The notes beneath the pieces are model-generated. The model did not search any database. It was given only the letters and a program-made list of their open reading frames with translations, and was not told the origin of the DNA. Shown piece by piece: positions 1 to 7,770 of a stretch of DNA of 64,000 nt (the first letter of the stretch is position 1; every line of letters begins with the position of its first letter). Origin of the DNA: Myxococcales bacterium (GTDB lineage Bacteria; Myxococcota_A; Polyangia; Polyangiales; Polyangiaceae); the NCBI GenBank assembly GCA_016720545.1, contig JADKKK010000001.1, positions 434,001 through 498,000 on the forward strand, written 5' to 3'. The position numbers were made by a program, and so were the translations under genes.

Positions 1-417
1 TTCGGCGAGACGCCGGAAGAGGCCGGGCAAATCCTGCGCGCGATCATGAACCACGAGTGCTACGCGCTCGCGGCGCTCGCGGCGTTCAGCCGGCCGCTAT
101 TGTTCAACCGCCTCGACGCCCAGCGCGATCAGGTGCTGCTCGCGATCGACGGCGCCCGGGCGGAGCTGTCCGCGCTCGAGGCCGACCTCGAGTCGCGCGC
201 GTTCCTCATCACCGAGGCGCTCTCGGCCGCCGACCTGTTCGTTTACCCGCAGGTCAAGACCTTCGAGCGCGCCCTCGGGAAGCCGGGGGCCGACACGCTC
301 GACCACGAGCTCGGCCCATTCTCCGCGGTGTTTCCCCGCATCGCCGCGTGGTGCGGGCGCATCGAGGCGCTCCCGGGCTACGACGCCACGTTCCCGCCCC
401 ACTGGCGCGAAGGCTGA
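1..417 (+). CDS. Glutathione S-transferase-like protein, C-terminal part (partial)
   Basis: The reading frame is open from the first base of the window, so the 5' end and any thioredoxin-like N-terminal domain lie outside. The visible 138 residues look like the all-helical C-terminal domain of the glutathione S-transferase fold. They include a segment with LITEALSAADLFVYPQV, which resembles the conserved 'T.AD..l.p' N-capping region of GST helix 6, and an end with WCGRIEALPGY like the usual 'w..rm..rPa' tail. It ends 44 bp before the efflux operon and shares no overlap with it, so it is probably a separate unit. The substrate cannot be inferred from this fragment. Confidence 0.6.
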   Translation, partial: FGETPEEAGQILRAIMNHECYALAALAAFSRPLLFNRLDAQRDQVLLAIDGARAELSALEADLESRAFLITEALSAADLFVYPQVKTFERALGKPGADTLDHELGPFSAVFPRIAAWCGRIEALPGYDATFPPHWREG

Positions 418-461
418 GCTCGCGGCTTGCCCTGGCCGGGTGGCCGGGTATTCTTGGTCGT

Positions 462-1508
462 ATGATAAAGAACGCCGCGGCCCTGCTGCTCGCGTTCGCC
501 GCCGTCGGGTGCGCGAAGCGCAGCGAGCCGCCTCCGGGCTACCAGGGCGTCGTCGAGCTCGATGAGCGCGTGGTCGCCGCGGAGGTGTCCGGCCGCGTCA
601 CGCGCGTCGCTGTGCACCGGGGCGATCCGGCAGCCAGCGGAGCGCTCCTCGCCACCCTCGACGACTCGCTAGCCCGGCTCGCCCGCGACGCGCGCGCCCA
701 CGAGGCCGAGGCGGCGCGCGCCGAGCTCGCGCTCCTCCGCGCGGGGGCACGACGCGAGGACCTCGGTTCGCTCGCGGCGCAAGCGCGAGCCGCCGCGGCG
801 TCGCAGGCGTGGCTCGCGAAGAACGTCGAACGCGCGCGCGCGCTGCGCGACGCAGGGGCCGTGCCCGAGGGAGAGCTCGATCGCGCCGAGGCCGAGCTCG
901 CGCGGAGCACGGCGGAGCACCAGGCCCTCGAGCAGCGCGTCGCCGGGGCGCGCGCGGGTGCCAGGCCACAGGAGCTCGCGCGCGCCGCCGAACGGGTCGC
1001 GGCGCTCGAGGCGACGCTGGCCCTCGAGGACGCGCGCCTCGCTCGCTACTCCGTGCGGTCAGGGAGCGCGGGCGGGAGCGCGGGCGGGGGCGAGGGCGGG
1101 GGCGACGCGGGCGCGGCGGACGCGACGCCGTCCGTGAGCTCCGGCGCCGACACGGGCGCGGCGATGGTCGTGCTCGAGACCCACGTGGAGCCAGGCGAGC
1201 TCGCCGGCGTGGGGGCGCCCATCGCGACGCTCGGCGACACGCTCCACCCGTACGTCGACGTGTTCGTGCCTCAGGCGAAGCTCGGCCCCCTCCGCGCAGG
1301 TCACCGCGGCACGCTCCGCGTCGACGCCTCGACGGAGGCGTTCCCCTGCGCGGTCGAGCACGTCTCGCGCGCCACCGAGTTCACGCCCCGCTTTCTCTTC
1401 AGCGAGCGCGAGCGCGCGAACCTCGTGGTGCGGGTGCGCGTGCGGGTCGACGACCCCGCGCGACGGCTCCACGCCGGCGTGCCCGCGTTCGTGGAGCTTC
1501 TGCCATGA
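462..1508 (+). CDS. HlyD-family periplasmic adaptor lipoprotein of an ABC efflux system
   Basis: Membrane fusion protein, 348 residues from ATG 462. The N-terminus is a lipoprotein signal with lipobox FAAVGC at about residues 13-18, so it should be anchored to a membrane by a lipidated Cys. A barrel/lipoyl half-motif (GYQGVVELDE...VSGRVTRVAVHRGD) is followed by a long Ala/Arg/Glu-rich coiled coil (about 65-190). A low-complexity Gly/Ser stretch (about 200-225) interrupts the hairpin, and the second lipoyl half and beta-barrel follow. It resembles YbhG/YhiI adaptors that pair with YbhF/YbhS-type transporters. Its stop overlaps the ATPase start by 4 bp (ATGA), indicating coupled translation. 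The exported substrate is unknown. Confidence 0.85.
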   Translation: MIKNAAALLLAFAAVGCAKRSEPPPGYQGVVELDERVVAAEVSGRVTRVAVHRGDPAASGALLATLDDSLARLARDARAHEAEAARAELALLRAGARREDLGSLAAQARAAAASQAWLAKNVERARALRDAGAVPEGELDRAEAELARSTAEHQALEQRVAGARAGARPQELARAAERVAALEATLALEDARLARYSVRSGSAGGSAGGGEGGGDAGAADATPSVSSGADTGAAMVVLETHVEPGELAGVGAPIATLGDTLHPYVDVFVPQAKLGPLRAGHRGTLRVDASTEAFPCAVEHVSRATEFTPRFLFSERERANLVVRVRVRVDDPARRLHAGVPAFVELLP

Positions 1509-2488
1509 CCGCCGCGGAGGCGCCTGCTCACCCTGGGGACGTCATCATCCACACCGAGCACCTCGCCCGTCGGTTCGGCGCGCTCGTGGCGGTGCGCGAC
1601 ATCTCGCTCGACGTCCACCGCGGCGAGATCTTCGGGGTGCTCGGGCCCAACGGCGCGGGCAAGTCGACGACCATCCGCATGCTCTGCGGCATCCTCGACC
1701 CCACGGGAGGCAAGGGCACCGTCGTCGGCTTCGACATCGCGCGGGAGTCGGAGCGCATCAAGGAGCGCATCGGCTACATGACCCAGCGCTTCAGCCTCTA
1801 CGAGGACCTGACCGTCAGCGAAAACCTGAGGTTTTACGCGGGCATCTACGGCGTTCCGCTCTTCAAACGCCGCGCGAGGGTCGACGAGGTGCTCGGCCTC
1901 ACGGGCCTCACGGCGCGGCGCTCGCAGCTCGCCGGGACGCTCTCTGGGGGGTGGAAGCAGCGCGTCGCGCTCGCGTGCGCGACCATCCACGCGCCGCAGC
2001 TCCTCTTCCTGGACGAGCCGACCGCCGGCGTCGATCCCGTGAGCCGCCGCGCGTTCTGGGACCAGATCCATCAGCTCTCCGCCGAGGGCACGACCGTCCT
2101 CTTGACGACGCACTACATGGACGAGGCCGAGCGCTGTCACCGCCTGTCCTTCATTTTCCGCGGTGCCCTCCTCGACGTCGGCACCCCCGGGCAGATCGTG
2201 GAGCGGCGAGCGCTCCGCGTGGTCGAGATTGAGATCGCGCGCGCGACCGAGGTGGCGGCCGCGCTCCGGCGGCGCCCGGAGGTCGAGGAGGTGGCGCACT
2301 ACGGCCACGTGCTGCGCGTGGCCACCCGCGACGGCGCCGATCCCGAAGACGTCGCGCGCGAGGTCGCCGCCAGTGTGGGCGCGGAGCTCTCCGCGGCGCG
2401 CCCGGCGCGCGTGACGGTCGAGGACGCGTTCGTGGCGATGGTGCGGGCCGACGAGGCGAGCTCGGCGGGCGGGGCAGAGGCGTCATGA
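1505..2488 (+). CDS. ABC transporter ATP-binding protein (YbhF/DrrA type)
   Basis: Cytoplasmic ATPase of 327 residues that powers the adjacent permease. Visible motifs are Walker A GPNGAGKST (about 47-55), Q-loop MTQRFSLYEDLTV, signature LSGGW (about 146-150), Walker B LLFLDE (about 166-171) and the switch histidine in TTHYMDEAE. Trp replaces the usual Gln after LSGG, a substitution seen in the YbhF/Nod-type branch. The C-terminal ~90 residues are the extra regulatory region typical of drug/lipid ABC-2 ATPases. It overlaps the adaptor upstream and the permease downstream by 4 bp each. Confidence 0.93.
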   Translation: MTAAEAPAHPGDVIIHTEHLARRFGALVAVRDISLDVHRGEIFGVLGPNGAGKSTTIRMLCGILDPTGGKGTVVGFDIARESERIKERIGYMTQRFSLYEDLTVSENLRFYAGIYGVPLFKRRARVDEVLGLTGLTARRSQLAGTLSGGWKQRVALACATIHAPQLLFLDEPTAGVDPVSRRAFWDQIHQLSAEGTTVLLTTHYMDEAERCHRLSFIFRGALLDVGTPGQIVERRALRVVEIEIARATEVAAALRRRPEVEEVAHYGHVLRVATRDGADPEDVAREVAASVGAELSAARPARVTVEDAFVAMVRADEASSAGGAEAS

Positions 2489-3612
2489 GGGGGCGGGCGC
2501 TCGTCATCGCGTGGAAGGAGCTGCTCCAGCTCCGACGCGATCGCCTCACCCTCGCGATGATGATCGTGCTGCCCGTCGCGCAGCTCTTGCTCTTCGGGTA
2601 CGCGATCAACACCGACGTCCGCCACATCCCCACCGTGGTCTTCGACCAAGACCGCTCCGCCGCCTCGCGTGACCTCGCGAGGAGCATGCAGGCTACAGGT
2701 TTCTACGATCTCGTCGGGGAGGTGGGCAGCTACGAGGAGATCGATCGCGCGATGCGCTCGGGTCAGGCGCGGATCGGCCTGGTCGTACCTGCGCGCTTCG
2801 CCTCCGACGTCACGCGGGGCAAGCCTACGTCCGTCCAGCTCGTGGTCGACGGGTCTGACCCACAGATCGTGGCGAGCGGCCTCAACACGGCGAGCTCGCT
2901 CGTGCTCGCGCGCTCGAGCCGCGTCTTGGTCACGCGCCTCGGACGCGCCGGCGCGCCGCTCGCGGGCGAGCCGATGCGCCTCGAGCCGCTCACGCTCTAC
3001 AACCCCGACCTCCGGACGGCCGTCTTCGTGGTGCCGGGCCTCGTGGGCGTAATCTTGACGATGACGATGGTCATGCTGACGGCGATGGCCCTCGCCCGCG
3101 AGCGCGAGCGCGGCACCCTCGAGCAGCTCATCGTGTCGCCCGTGAAGAAGCTCGAGCTGGTGGTAGGGAAGATCCTCCCCTACATCGGCATCGGCTACGT
3201 GCAGATGAGCCTCATCCTCGCCGCGGGCCACTTCGTCTTCGCCGTGCCCATCGTGGGCTCGCTCCCCCTGCTTTACGCGCTCGCCTCCCTGTTCATCGCC
3301 GCGAACCTCGCGCTCGGTCTGTTCTTCTCCACGTTGGCGAAGACGCAGCAGCAAGCCATGCAGATGTCCTTCTTCTTCATCCTCCCGAACATCCTCCTGT
3401 CGGGCTTCATGTTCCCCTTCGAGGCCATGCCGCGCCCCGCGCAGTGGATCGCGCAGGGCCTCCCGCTCACACATTTTCTGCGTATCGTGCGCGGGATCGT
3501 CCTGAAAGGGAGCACGTTCCCCGACCTGCTGGGCGAGCTCGTCTGGCTCGCCTGCATCCTCTCCGCGCTGGTCGCGCTCGCGTCGGCGCGCTTCTCCAAG
3601 AAGCTCGGGTGA
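2485..3612 (+). CDS. ABC-2 type transporter permease (YbhS/YbhR/YhhJ-like)
   Basis: Integral inner-membrane subunit of 375 residues. One N-terminal transmembrane segment (about 23-42, MMIVLPVAQLLLFGYAI) is followed by a large periplasmic domain of about 130 residues. Five more hydrophobic segments fill the C-terminal half, including the ABC-2 signature region RERERGTLEQLIVSP. The single-helix plus big-ectodomain layout is that of permeases that dock onto HlyD-like adaptors, matching the first gene of the operon. Homologues often work as homodimers; there is no second permease gene here, which fits that or reflects a split elsewhere. Confidence 0.92.
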   Translation: MRGRALVIAWKELLQLRRDRLTLAMMIVLPVAQLLLFGYAINTDVRHIPTVVFDQDRSAASRDLARSMQATGFYDLVGEVGSYEEIDRAMRSGQARIGLVVPARFASDVTRGKPTSVQLVVDGSDPQIVASGLNTASSLVLARSSRVLVTRLGRAGAPLAGEPMRLEPLTLYNPDLRTAVFVVPGLVGVILTMTMVMLTAMALARERERGTLEQLIVSPVKKLELVVGKILPYIGIGYVQMSLILAAGHFVFAVPIVGSLPLLYALASLFIAANLALGLFFSTLAKTQQQAMQMSFFFILPNILLSGFMFPFEAMPRPAQWIAQGLPLTHFLRIVRGIVLKGSTFPDLLGELVWLACILSALVALASARFSKKLG

Positions 3613-4280
3613 TGGGGCGCCCGAGGAGCGACATCGGCCCCCGCATCGTCCACGCGGCGCGCGAGAGGTTCCTCGCGGAGGGCGTGGACGGCGCCTCCCT
3701 GCGGACGATCGCCGCCGACGCCAAGACCAGCGTCGGGATGGTCTACTACTACTTCCCGACGAAGGACGACCTCTTCCTCGCGGTCGTCGAGGAGGTGTAC
3801 GGCGCCCTGCTCCGCGACCTCGAGGAGGCCATTTTGTCGGCGGCCACGGTCGAAGCGCGACTGCGCCGCGCCTCGACCCGCATCGGCGGCGCGAGCGCGC
3901 TCGAGCTCGACGTCGTGCGCTTGGTCCTCCGCGAGGCACTGGTCCCGTCCTCCCGCCTCGACCGGCTCTTCGCGCGGTTCACGACCGGGCACATCGCGCT
4001 GCTCGCGGGGACGCTCCGCGAGGGGGTCGCGGAGGGCGCGGTCGACGCGACCGTTCCGCCGCCTCTCCTGCTGCTCTCCACCCTCGCGATGGTGGCCCTG
4101 CCTCAGCTCCTCGTGCGGGCGATGGGCGAACGGGCCCCCGCGCTCGTCGGCCTTCCCAAAGGCGACGAGCTCGCCGAGCACTTGGTCCGGCTGCTCCTGC
4201 ACGGGATCGCGCCCGGCGCCGCCGTGGCCAGCCCGCCGCCCGCGCGCGCCGCGCCTCGCCGACGCCGGAGACCGGGGTAG
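3612..4280 (+). CDS. TetR/AcrR-family transcriptional regulator of the efflux operon
   Basis: DNA-binding repressor-type protein of 222 residues. The N-terminal helix-turn-helix is clear: IVHAARERFLAEG, then LRTIAADAKTSVGMVYYYFPTKDDLFLAVV (about 12-55). The C-terminal helical ligand domain is divergent, and the tail is an Ala/Pro/Arg-rich low-complexity stretch. The start codon ATG overlaps the permease stop (TGATG), so the regulator is co-translated with the pump it probably controls. That is an inference from position; no operator palindrome was identified upstream of base 462. Confidence 0.9.
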   Translation: MGRPRSDIGPRIVHAARERFLAEGVDGASLRTIAADAKTSVGMVYYYFPTKDDLFLAVVEEVYGALLRDLEEAILSAATVEARLRRASTRIGGASALELDVVRLVLREALVPSSRLDRLFARFTTGHIALLAGTLREGVAEGAVDATVPPPLLLLSTLAMVALPQLLVRAMGERAPALVGLPKGDELAEHLVRLLLHGIAPGAAVASPPPARAAPRRRRRPG

Positions 4281-4332
4281 CTCACGCTACTCCGCGCTTG
4301 CATCCGCCGCGTGACCCTGTTCCGCTCGAGGT

Positions 4333-5478
4333 ATGCACCCTTGGCTCCGCGCGCGCGCCGCGCTCCCCAGCTTTGCCTTGCTTGCAGCCCTCACCGCCTG
4401 CGGTGACTCGACGCCACCGCCGCGAAGCCCGAGCGACGCTCCGGGAGAAGCGCGGGGGAAGCCCGGCAAGAAGAAGAGCCTCACCGACGAGGTCGTGTTC
4501 ACCGATCAGGACTCGCCGCCGTCGAAGGGGTCCCCCACGCCCGCGCCCACGAGCCGGCTGGCCCCTCCGCCCACGCCTCCGCCTACGCCAGCGCCCACTC
4601 CCGCGCCGTCGGGCACCTGGATGCCTGGAAAGTACATGACGGAGGCCGTCGGCCTCGTCGCGGGCGCCGCCTCACGCCTCGACGCGCGCTCGAACTACGG
4701 CTTCAGCGTGGAGCACTCCGCCATCCTTGGCGCCTTCGTGCGGCAAGGGCAGAAGATCAGCATGCGCCAGAGCTTCCTCAAGGCGCACGAGTACGTGCTC
4801 CTCGGGGGCGGCTCGTCCGGCGCGGAGGACGTCGACCTCGCCATCGTCGACGCGAACGGCAACCCGGTCGCGGCCGACATCAGCGCCGACGCGACCCCGG
4901 TCGTGAAGTTCCGTCCCCCGGCGGACGGCACCTACGAGATCCGGCTCGTGCTCTCGAAGTCGCGCACGGGCGGCAACTTCGTCGCGGTCGCCACCATGCG
5001 CACGGGGGGGTATTCGGTGCCGCGCGACACCATCGTGGCGTCCTTCTCGAAGGCGCTGAACGGCGCGACCCGCGTCGCGGGCAACGACGCCATCCGCGCC
5101 CGCGGCGGCCTGGTCTTCCACGAGGAGCAGAACTGGTCTTTTTACGCCACGGTGCTGAAGCCGCGCGAGAAGACGGCCTTCAGCGGACTTCGCTTCGTGA
5201 AGAGCCCGACCATCGTGCTGGCCGGCGGCGACACGCACTCGACCAACATCGACCTCGCGGTCGAGGACATGAACACCCAGGCGATGGTCGCGAAGGACGT
5301 CGCGCCCGATCCGATGCCGCTCGTGGTGGTAAACTCGGTCGACCCTTCGCACCGGTACCGGGTGCACGTGGAGAACGTGGCGGGCAACGGCCCCTCGCTC
5401 GTGACCATGCTGGTGCTCGATACGGGCAACAGCGGGCCCCCGAGCGGCGGCGGCACCACCCTCGCGGCGCCGCGCTGA
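4333..5478 (+). CDS. Lipoprotein with two PPC-like beta-sandwich repeats
   Basis: Putative secreted lipoprotein of 381 residues. The signal peptide ends with lipobox LTAC at about residues 19-22. A Pro/Thr/Ala linker (about 55-95) leads to two similar domains (about 100-225 and 230-365). Both contain the pattern of a short beta sheet, a 'vDLAi.D.ng' strand (EDVDLAIVD; TNIDLAVED) and a closing strand (YEIRLVL; YRVHVENV). This is the layout of bacterial pre-peptidase C-terminal (PPC) domains. No protease domain is attached. Function is unknown; cell-surface binding is plausible. Its stop overlaps the probable start of the downstream esterase. Confidence 0.75.
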   Translation: MHPWLRARAALPSFALLAALTACGDSTPPPRSPSDAPGEARGKPGKKKSLTDEVVFTDQDSPPSKGSPTPAPTSRLAPPPTPPPTPAPTPAPSGTWMPGKYMTEAVGLVAGAASRLDARSNYGFSVEHSAILGAFVRQGQKISMRQSFLKAHEYVLLGGGSSGAEDVDLAIVDANGNPVAADISADATPVVKFRPPADGTYEIRLVLSKSRTGGNFVAVATMRTGGYSVPRDTIVASFSKALNGATRVAGNDAIRARGGLVFHEEQNWSFYATVLKPREKTAFSGLRFVKSPTIVLAGGDTHSTNIDLAVEDMNTQAMVAKDVAPDPMPLVVVNSVDPSHRYRVHVENVAGNGPSLVTMLVLDTGNSGPPSGGGTTLAAPR

Positions 5479-6254
5479 GCGAGCCGCGGCGCGAAGGCTC
5501 GCTCGCGAACCGCGCGGCGAGCCTCGGGCTGCTCGCCACCTTGATGATGGGCGGCGCGGCCTGCCGAGGCGACGGGACCACCAAGGCGAAGCGCGCCGAG
5601 CTCGCCCCGGCGCCCGGAGACATGAAGCGCCTCCCCAACGCCGGCGCGGGCGAAGACGCACCCCTGGTGTTCGGAGTGCACGGGCGCGGCGACACGCCCG
5701 AGAGTTTCTCGGACCTGTTCCACGCATACGGCACGCGCGCGCTGTTCTACTTCCCCCGCGCCCCCGCGCCGTACGGGGAGGGGTTCACGTGGTTCGACCT
5801 CGCCCATGGCATGGACGAGGCGACGGTGGGCGCCAACGTCGCGGCCGCCGCGGAGGCGCTGCGCGTGCGCCTCGAACGGGTCGCGCGGGGACGACGCTAC
5901 GTCGTGGTCGGCTTCTCGCAGGGCGGCTTCCTCGCCTACGCCCTCGCGGCGCGGTTCCCAGGGGAGCTCGCGTGCGCGCTACCGATCGCGGGCGCGCTGC
6001 CGACCTCGCTCCGCCCCACGCAGCGACGCACGGGCCCTGACCGCGCCACGCTCCCCGCCCTCTTCGCGTTCCATGGCGCGTCCGATCCGCTCGTCGACGT
6101 CGCCTGGGACCGCGCCTCCGCCGAGAGCTTCCGGGCCGCCGGCGGCGAGGTCACGCTCCGCGAGTACCCGGGCCTCGGCCACCGCACGACGCCCGCGCTC
6201 CGCGCGGAGCTCTACGCCGCGCTCGACGGGTGCCTCGCGCGGCTCGGTCGCTGA
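5475..6254 (+). CDS. Alpha/beta-hydrolase esterase, probable lipoprotein (paralogue 1)
   Basis: Serine esterase of the phospholipase/carboxylesterase family. Motifs are an oxyanion-region HGRGDTPESF, nucleophile elbow GFSQGGF, acid GASDPLVD and catalytic histidine GLGHRTT. A start at TTG 5541 would begin inside the signal peptide. Reading the frame upstream gives LANRAASLGLLATLMMGGAAC, a good lipoprotein signal, and the first possible start is CTG at 5475, which overlaps the previous stop as CTGA. I chose that start (259 residues), but it is uncertain. The next gene is a paralogue with the same motif order, so the pair arose by tandem duplication. The substrate is unknown; short-chain esters are the inference. 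Confidence 0.75.
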   Translation: MSEPRREGSLANRAASLGLLATLMMGGAACRGDGTTKAKRAELAPAPGDMKRLPNAGAGEDAPLVFGVHGRGDTPESFSDLFHAYGTRALFYFPRAPAPYGEGFTWFDLAHGMDEATVGANVAAAAEALRVRLERVARGRRYVVVGFSQGGFLAYALAARFPGELACALPIAGALPTSLRPTQRRTGPDRATLPALFAFHGASDPLVDVAWDRASAESFRAAGGEVTLREYPGLGHRTTPALRAELYAALDGCLARLGR

Positions 6255-6322
6255 GGGCACCCCGCGCGCGTCCGCTCACCGCGGCGATGTGCAGCGAGTC
6301 GCACACCCCGTACACTCGCGAC

Positions 6323-7150
6323 ATGGTACGGCGCGCCCCGAGGTCCCTCTCCGGTCAGGTTTCGCGGCATGTCTCGCGGCATGTCTCTCGGTGCCTCGCG
6401 ACCTTCGGCCTGCTCGGGCTCGGGCTTGGGGCCCTCACCGTGACGCCGGCCTGTCGCACGCAGTCCGGCCCCGACGGCGAGGCGACCGCGAAGAAGACGC
6501 CACGCCCCGAGGTGCGCGCCTTCACGGCCGAGGGCACCGAGCTGTTCGAGAGCTTCCTGAACGACGCGCCGGACGACGCGCCCATCGTCGTCGCCATCCA
6601 CGGCAGGGGCGACTCGCCGAAGAACTTCCGCGAGCTCTACCGGCGGTTCGGGGGCAAGGTGCACCTCCTCGTGCCGAAGGCCTACGCTCCGTTCCACACG
6701 GGCTTCTCGTGGTTCGACCTCCGCGAAGGGATGACCGACGCGGAGCTCGGTGCGAGCGTGGGCGCTGCGCTCGAGCGGCTCCACCGCGCCGTGGCCTCGG
6801 TCGTCGGCGGCAAGCGCTACATCGTGACGGGGTTCTCTCAGGGCGGAATTCTCTCGTACGGCTTCGCCTCCCGCTACGCGGCCGAGGTGAGGTGTGCGCT
6901 GCCGGTCGCGGGCTCCTTGCCCGGTCCGCTGCTCCCGGGCCCAAAACAGCAGGCCGCAAAGACGCGCGCGTTCCACGGAGACGCGGACGACGTCATCGCC
7001 GTCAAGTGGGGATTTGCCACGGTAGAAACGTTCCAGCGAGAGGGCGCCGACGCTCGCCTCACGACGTACCCCGGACTCGGTCACTCCATCAGCGACGGGC
7101 TCCTGTCGGACTACTTCGCGGCCCTCACCGAGTGCGTCGGCGCGCCCTGA
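6323..7150 (+). CDS. Alpha/beta-hydrolase esterase, probable lipoprotein (paralogue 2)
   Basis: Second serine esterase, 275 residues from ATG 6323. Triad motifs match its upstream neighbour: HGRGDSPKNF, elbow GFSQGGI, acid GDADDVI and GLGHSIS. The N-terminus has a signal-like hydrophobic stretch (about 23-40) ending in TPAC, a plausible lipobox, preceded by an in-frame tandem 12-bp repeat that encodes VSRHVSRH. The linker before the catalytic domain differs from paralogue 1. The downstream 40-bp gap to the convergent methyltransferase gene carries a 7-bp inverted repeat (7168-7174/7186-7192) without a T tract. Confidence 0.82.
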   Translation: MVRRAPRSLSGQVSRHVSRHVSRCLATFGLLGLGLGALTVTPACRTQSGPDGEATAKKTPRPEVRAFTAEGTELFESFLNDAPDDAPIVVAIHGRGDSPKNFRELYRRFGGKVHLLVPKAYAPFHTGFSWFDLREGMTDAELGASVGAALERLHRAVASVVGGKRYIVTGFSQGGILSYGFASRYAAEVRCALPVAGSLPGPLLPGPKQQAAKTRAFHGDADDVIAVKWGFATVETFQREGADARLTTYPGLGHSISDGLLSDYFAALTECVGAP

Positions 7151-7189
7151 CGATCGTCTCGTCGCCGTGAGCCCGCGGGCGCGAAGGGC

Positions 7190-7744
7190 TCAGGTCGGCT
7201 CGAGCCAGTAGATCGACCTCGGCCCACGCCGCACGGTGAGCCCACGCGAGCCCGCGAAGGCGTCGACCGCCGCGCACAGCGCGGGGTGCTTCGGCGAATA
7301 GTCGTGGCCGGCGAGCCGCCCGTCGGGGCGCAGGCACGCGGACCACACGACCAAGTCCTCGGCGACGCTCGCCTCGTCGTGGCTGCCGTCGAGGAAGACG
7401 CGGTCGACGCTCGAGGGCCCGAGCGTCGCCGCCGCGGTCGCCGACGAGGTCGCGAGCACGCACACCGGGATGCCGAGCGACGCCATGTTCGCGCGAAACG
7501 TCGCCTCGACGTCCTCCACCGCGAGCGCGGAGTCGTAGCGCGCGCGGAGGCCGTCGCGGGAGCCGCTCCACGCATCGACGCAGACCAGGCGCGTGCCGTT
7601 CGCCTCGCAGATCTTGCCGATGAACGAGGCACTTCGCCCCTTCCACGAGCCGACCTCCACGAACGTGCCGCCGACGAGCCCGCGCGCGAAGCGGGCATAC
7701 CATCGGCCCTCGTCCTCGGAGAACCAGCCCTCGATTCCCTTCAC
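7190..7744 (-). CDS. Class I SAM-dependent methyltransferase (Methyltransf_24-like)
   Basis: Small cytoplasmic methyltransferase, 184 residues, GTG start. Motif I is FVEVGSWKGRSA (glycine-rich SAM loop), followed by the acidic strand LVCVDAW. A later VDRVFLDGSHDEASVAEDLVVW segment and LRPDGRLAGHDY match the Methyltransf_24 family often found in sugar or macrocin-type O-methyltransferases. It lies 26 bp downstream of a secreted-lipoprotein gene on the same strand and may be cotranscribed. The acceptor substrate cannot be predicted. Confidence 0.85.
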   Translation of the reverse strand: MKGIEGWFSEDEGRWYARFARGLVGGTFVEVGSWKGRSASFIGKICEANGTRLVCVDAWSGSRDGLRARYDSALAVEDVEATFRANMASLGIPVCVLATSSATAAATLGPSSVDRVFLDGSHDEASVAEDLVVWSACLRPDGRLAGHDYSPKHPALCAAVDAFAGSRGLTVRRGPRSIYWLEPT

Positions 7745-7770
7745 TCCGCGCTCACCTCCATGAGCGACGC

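Noticed and set aside
7168..7192. 7-bp inverted repeat between convergent genes
   Set aside because: Short stem with a long loop and no T tract, so termination cannot be claimed.
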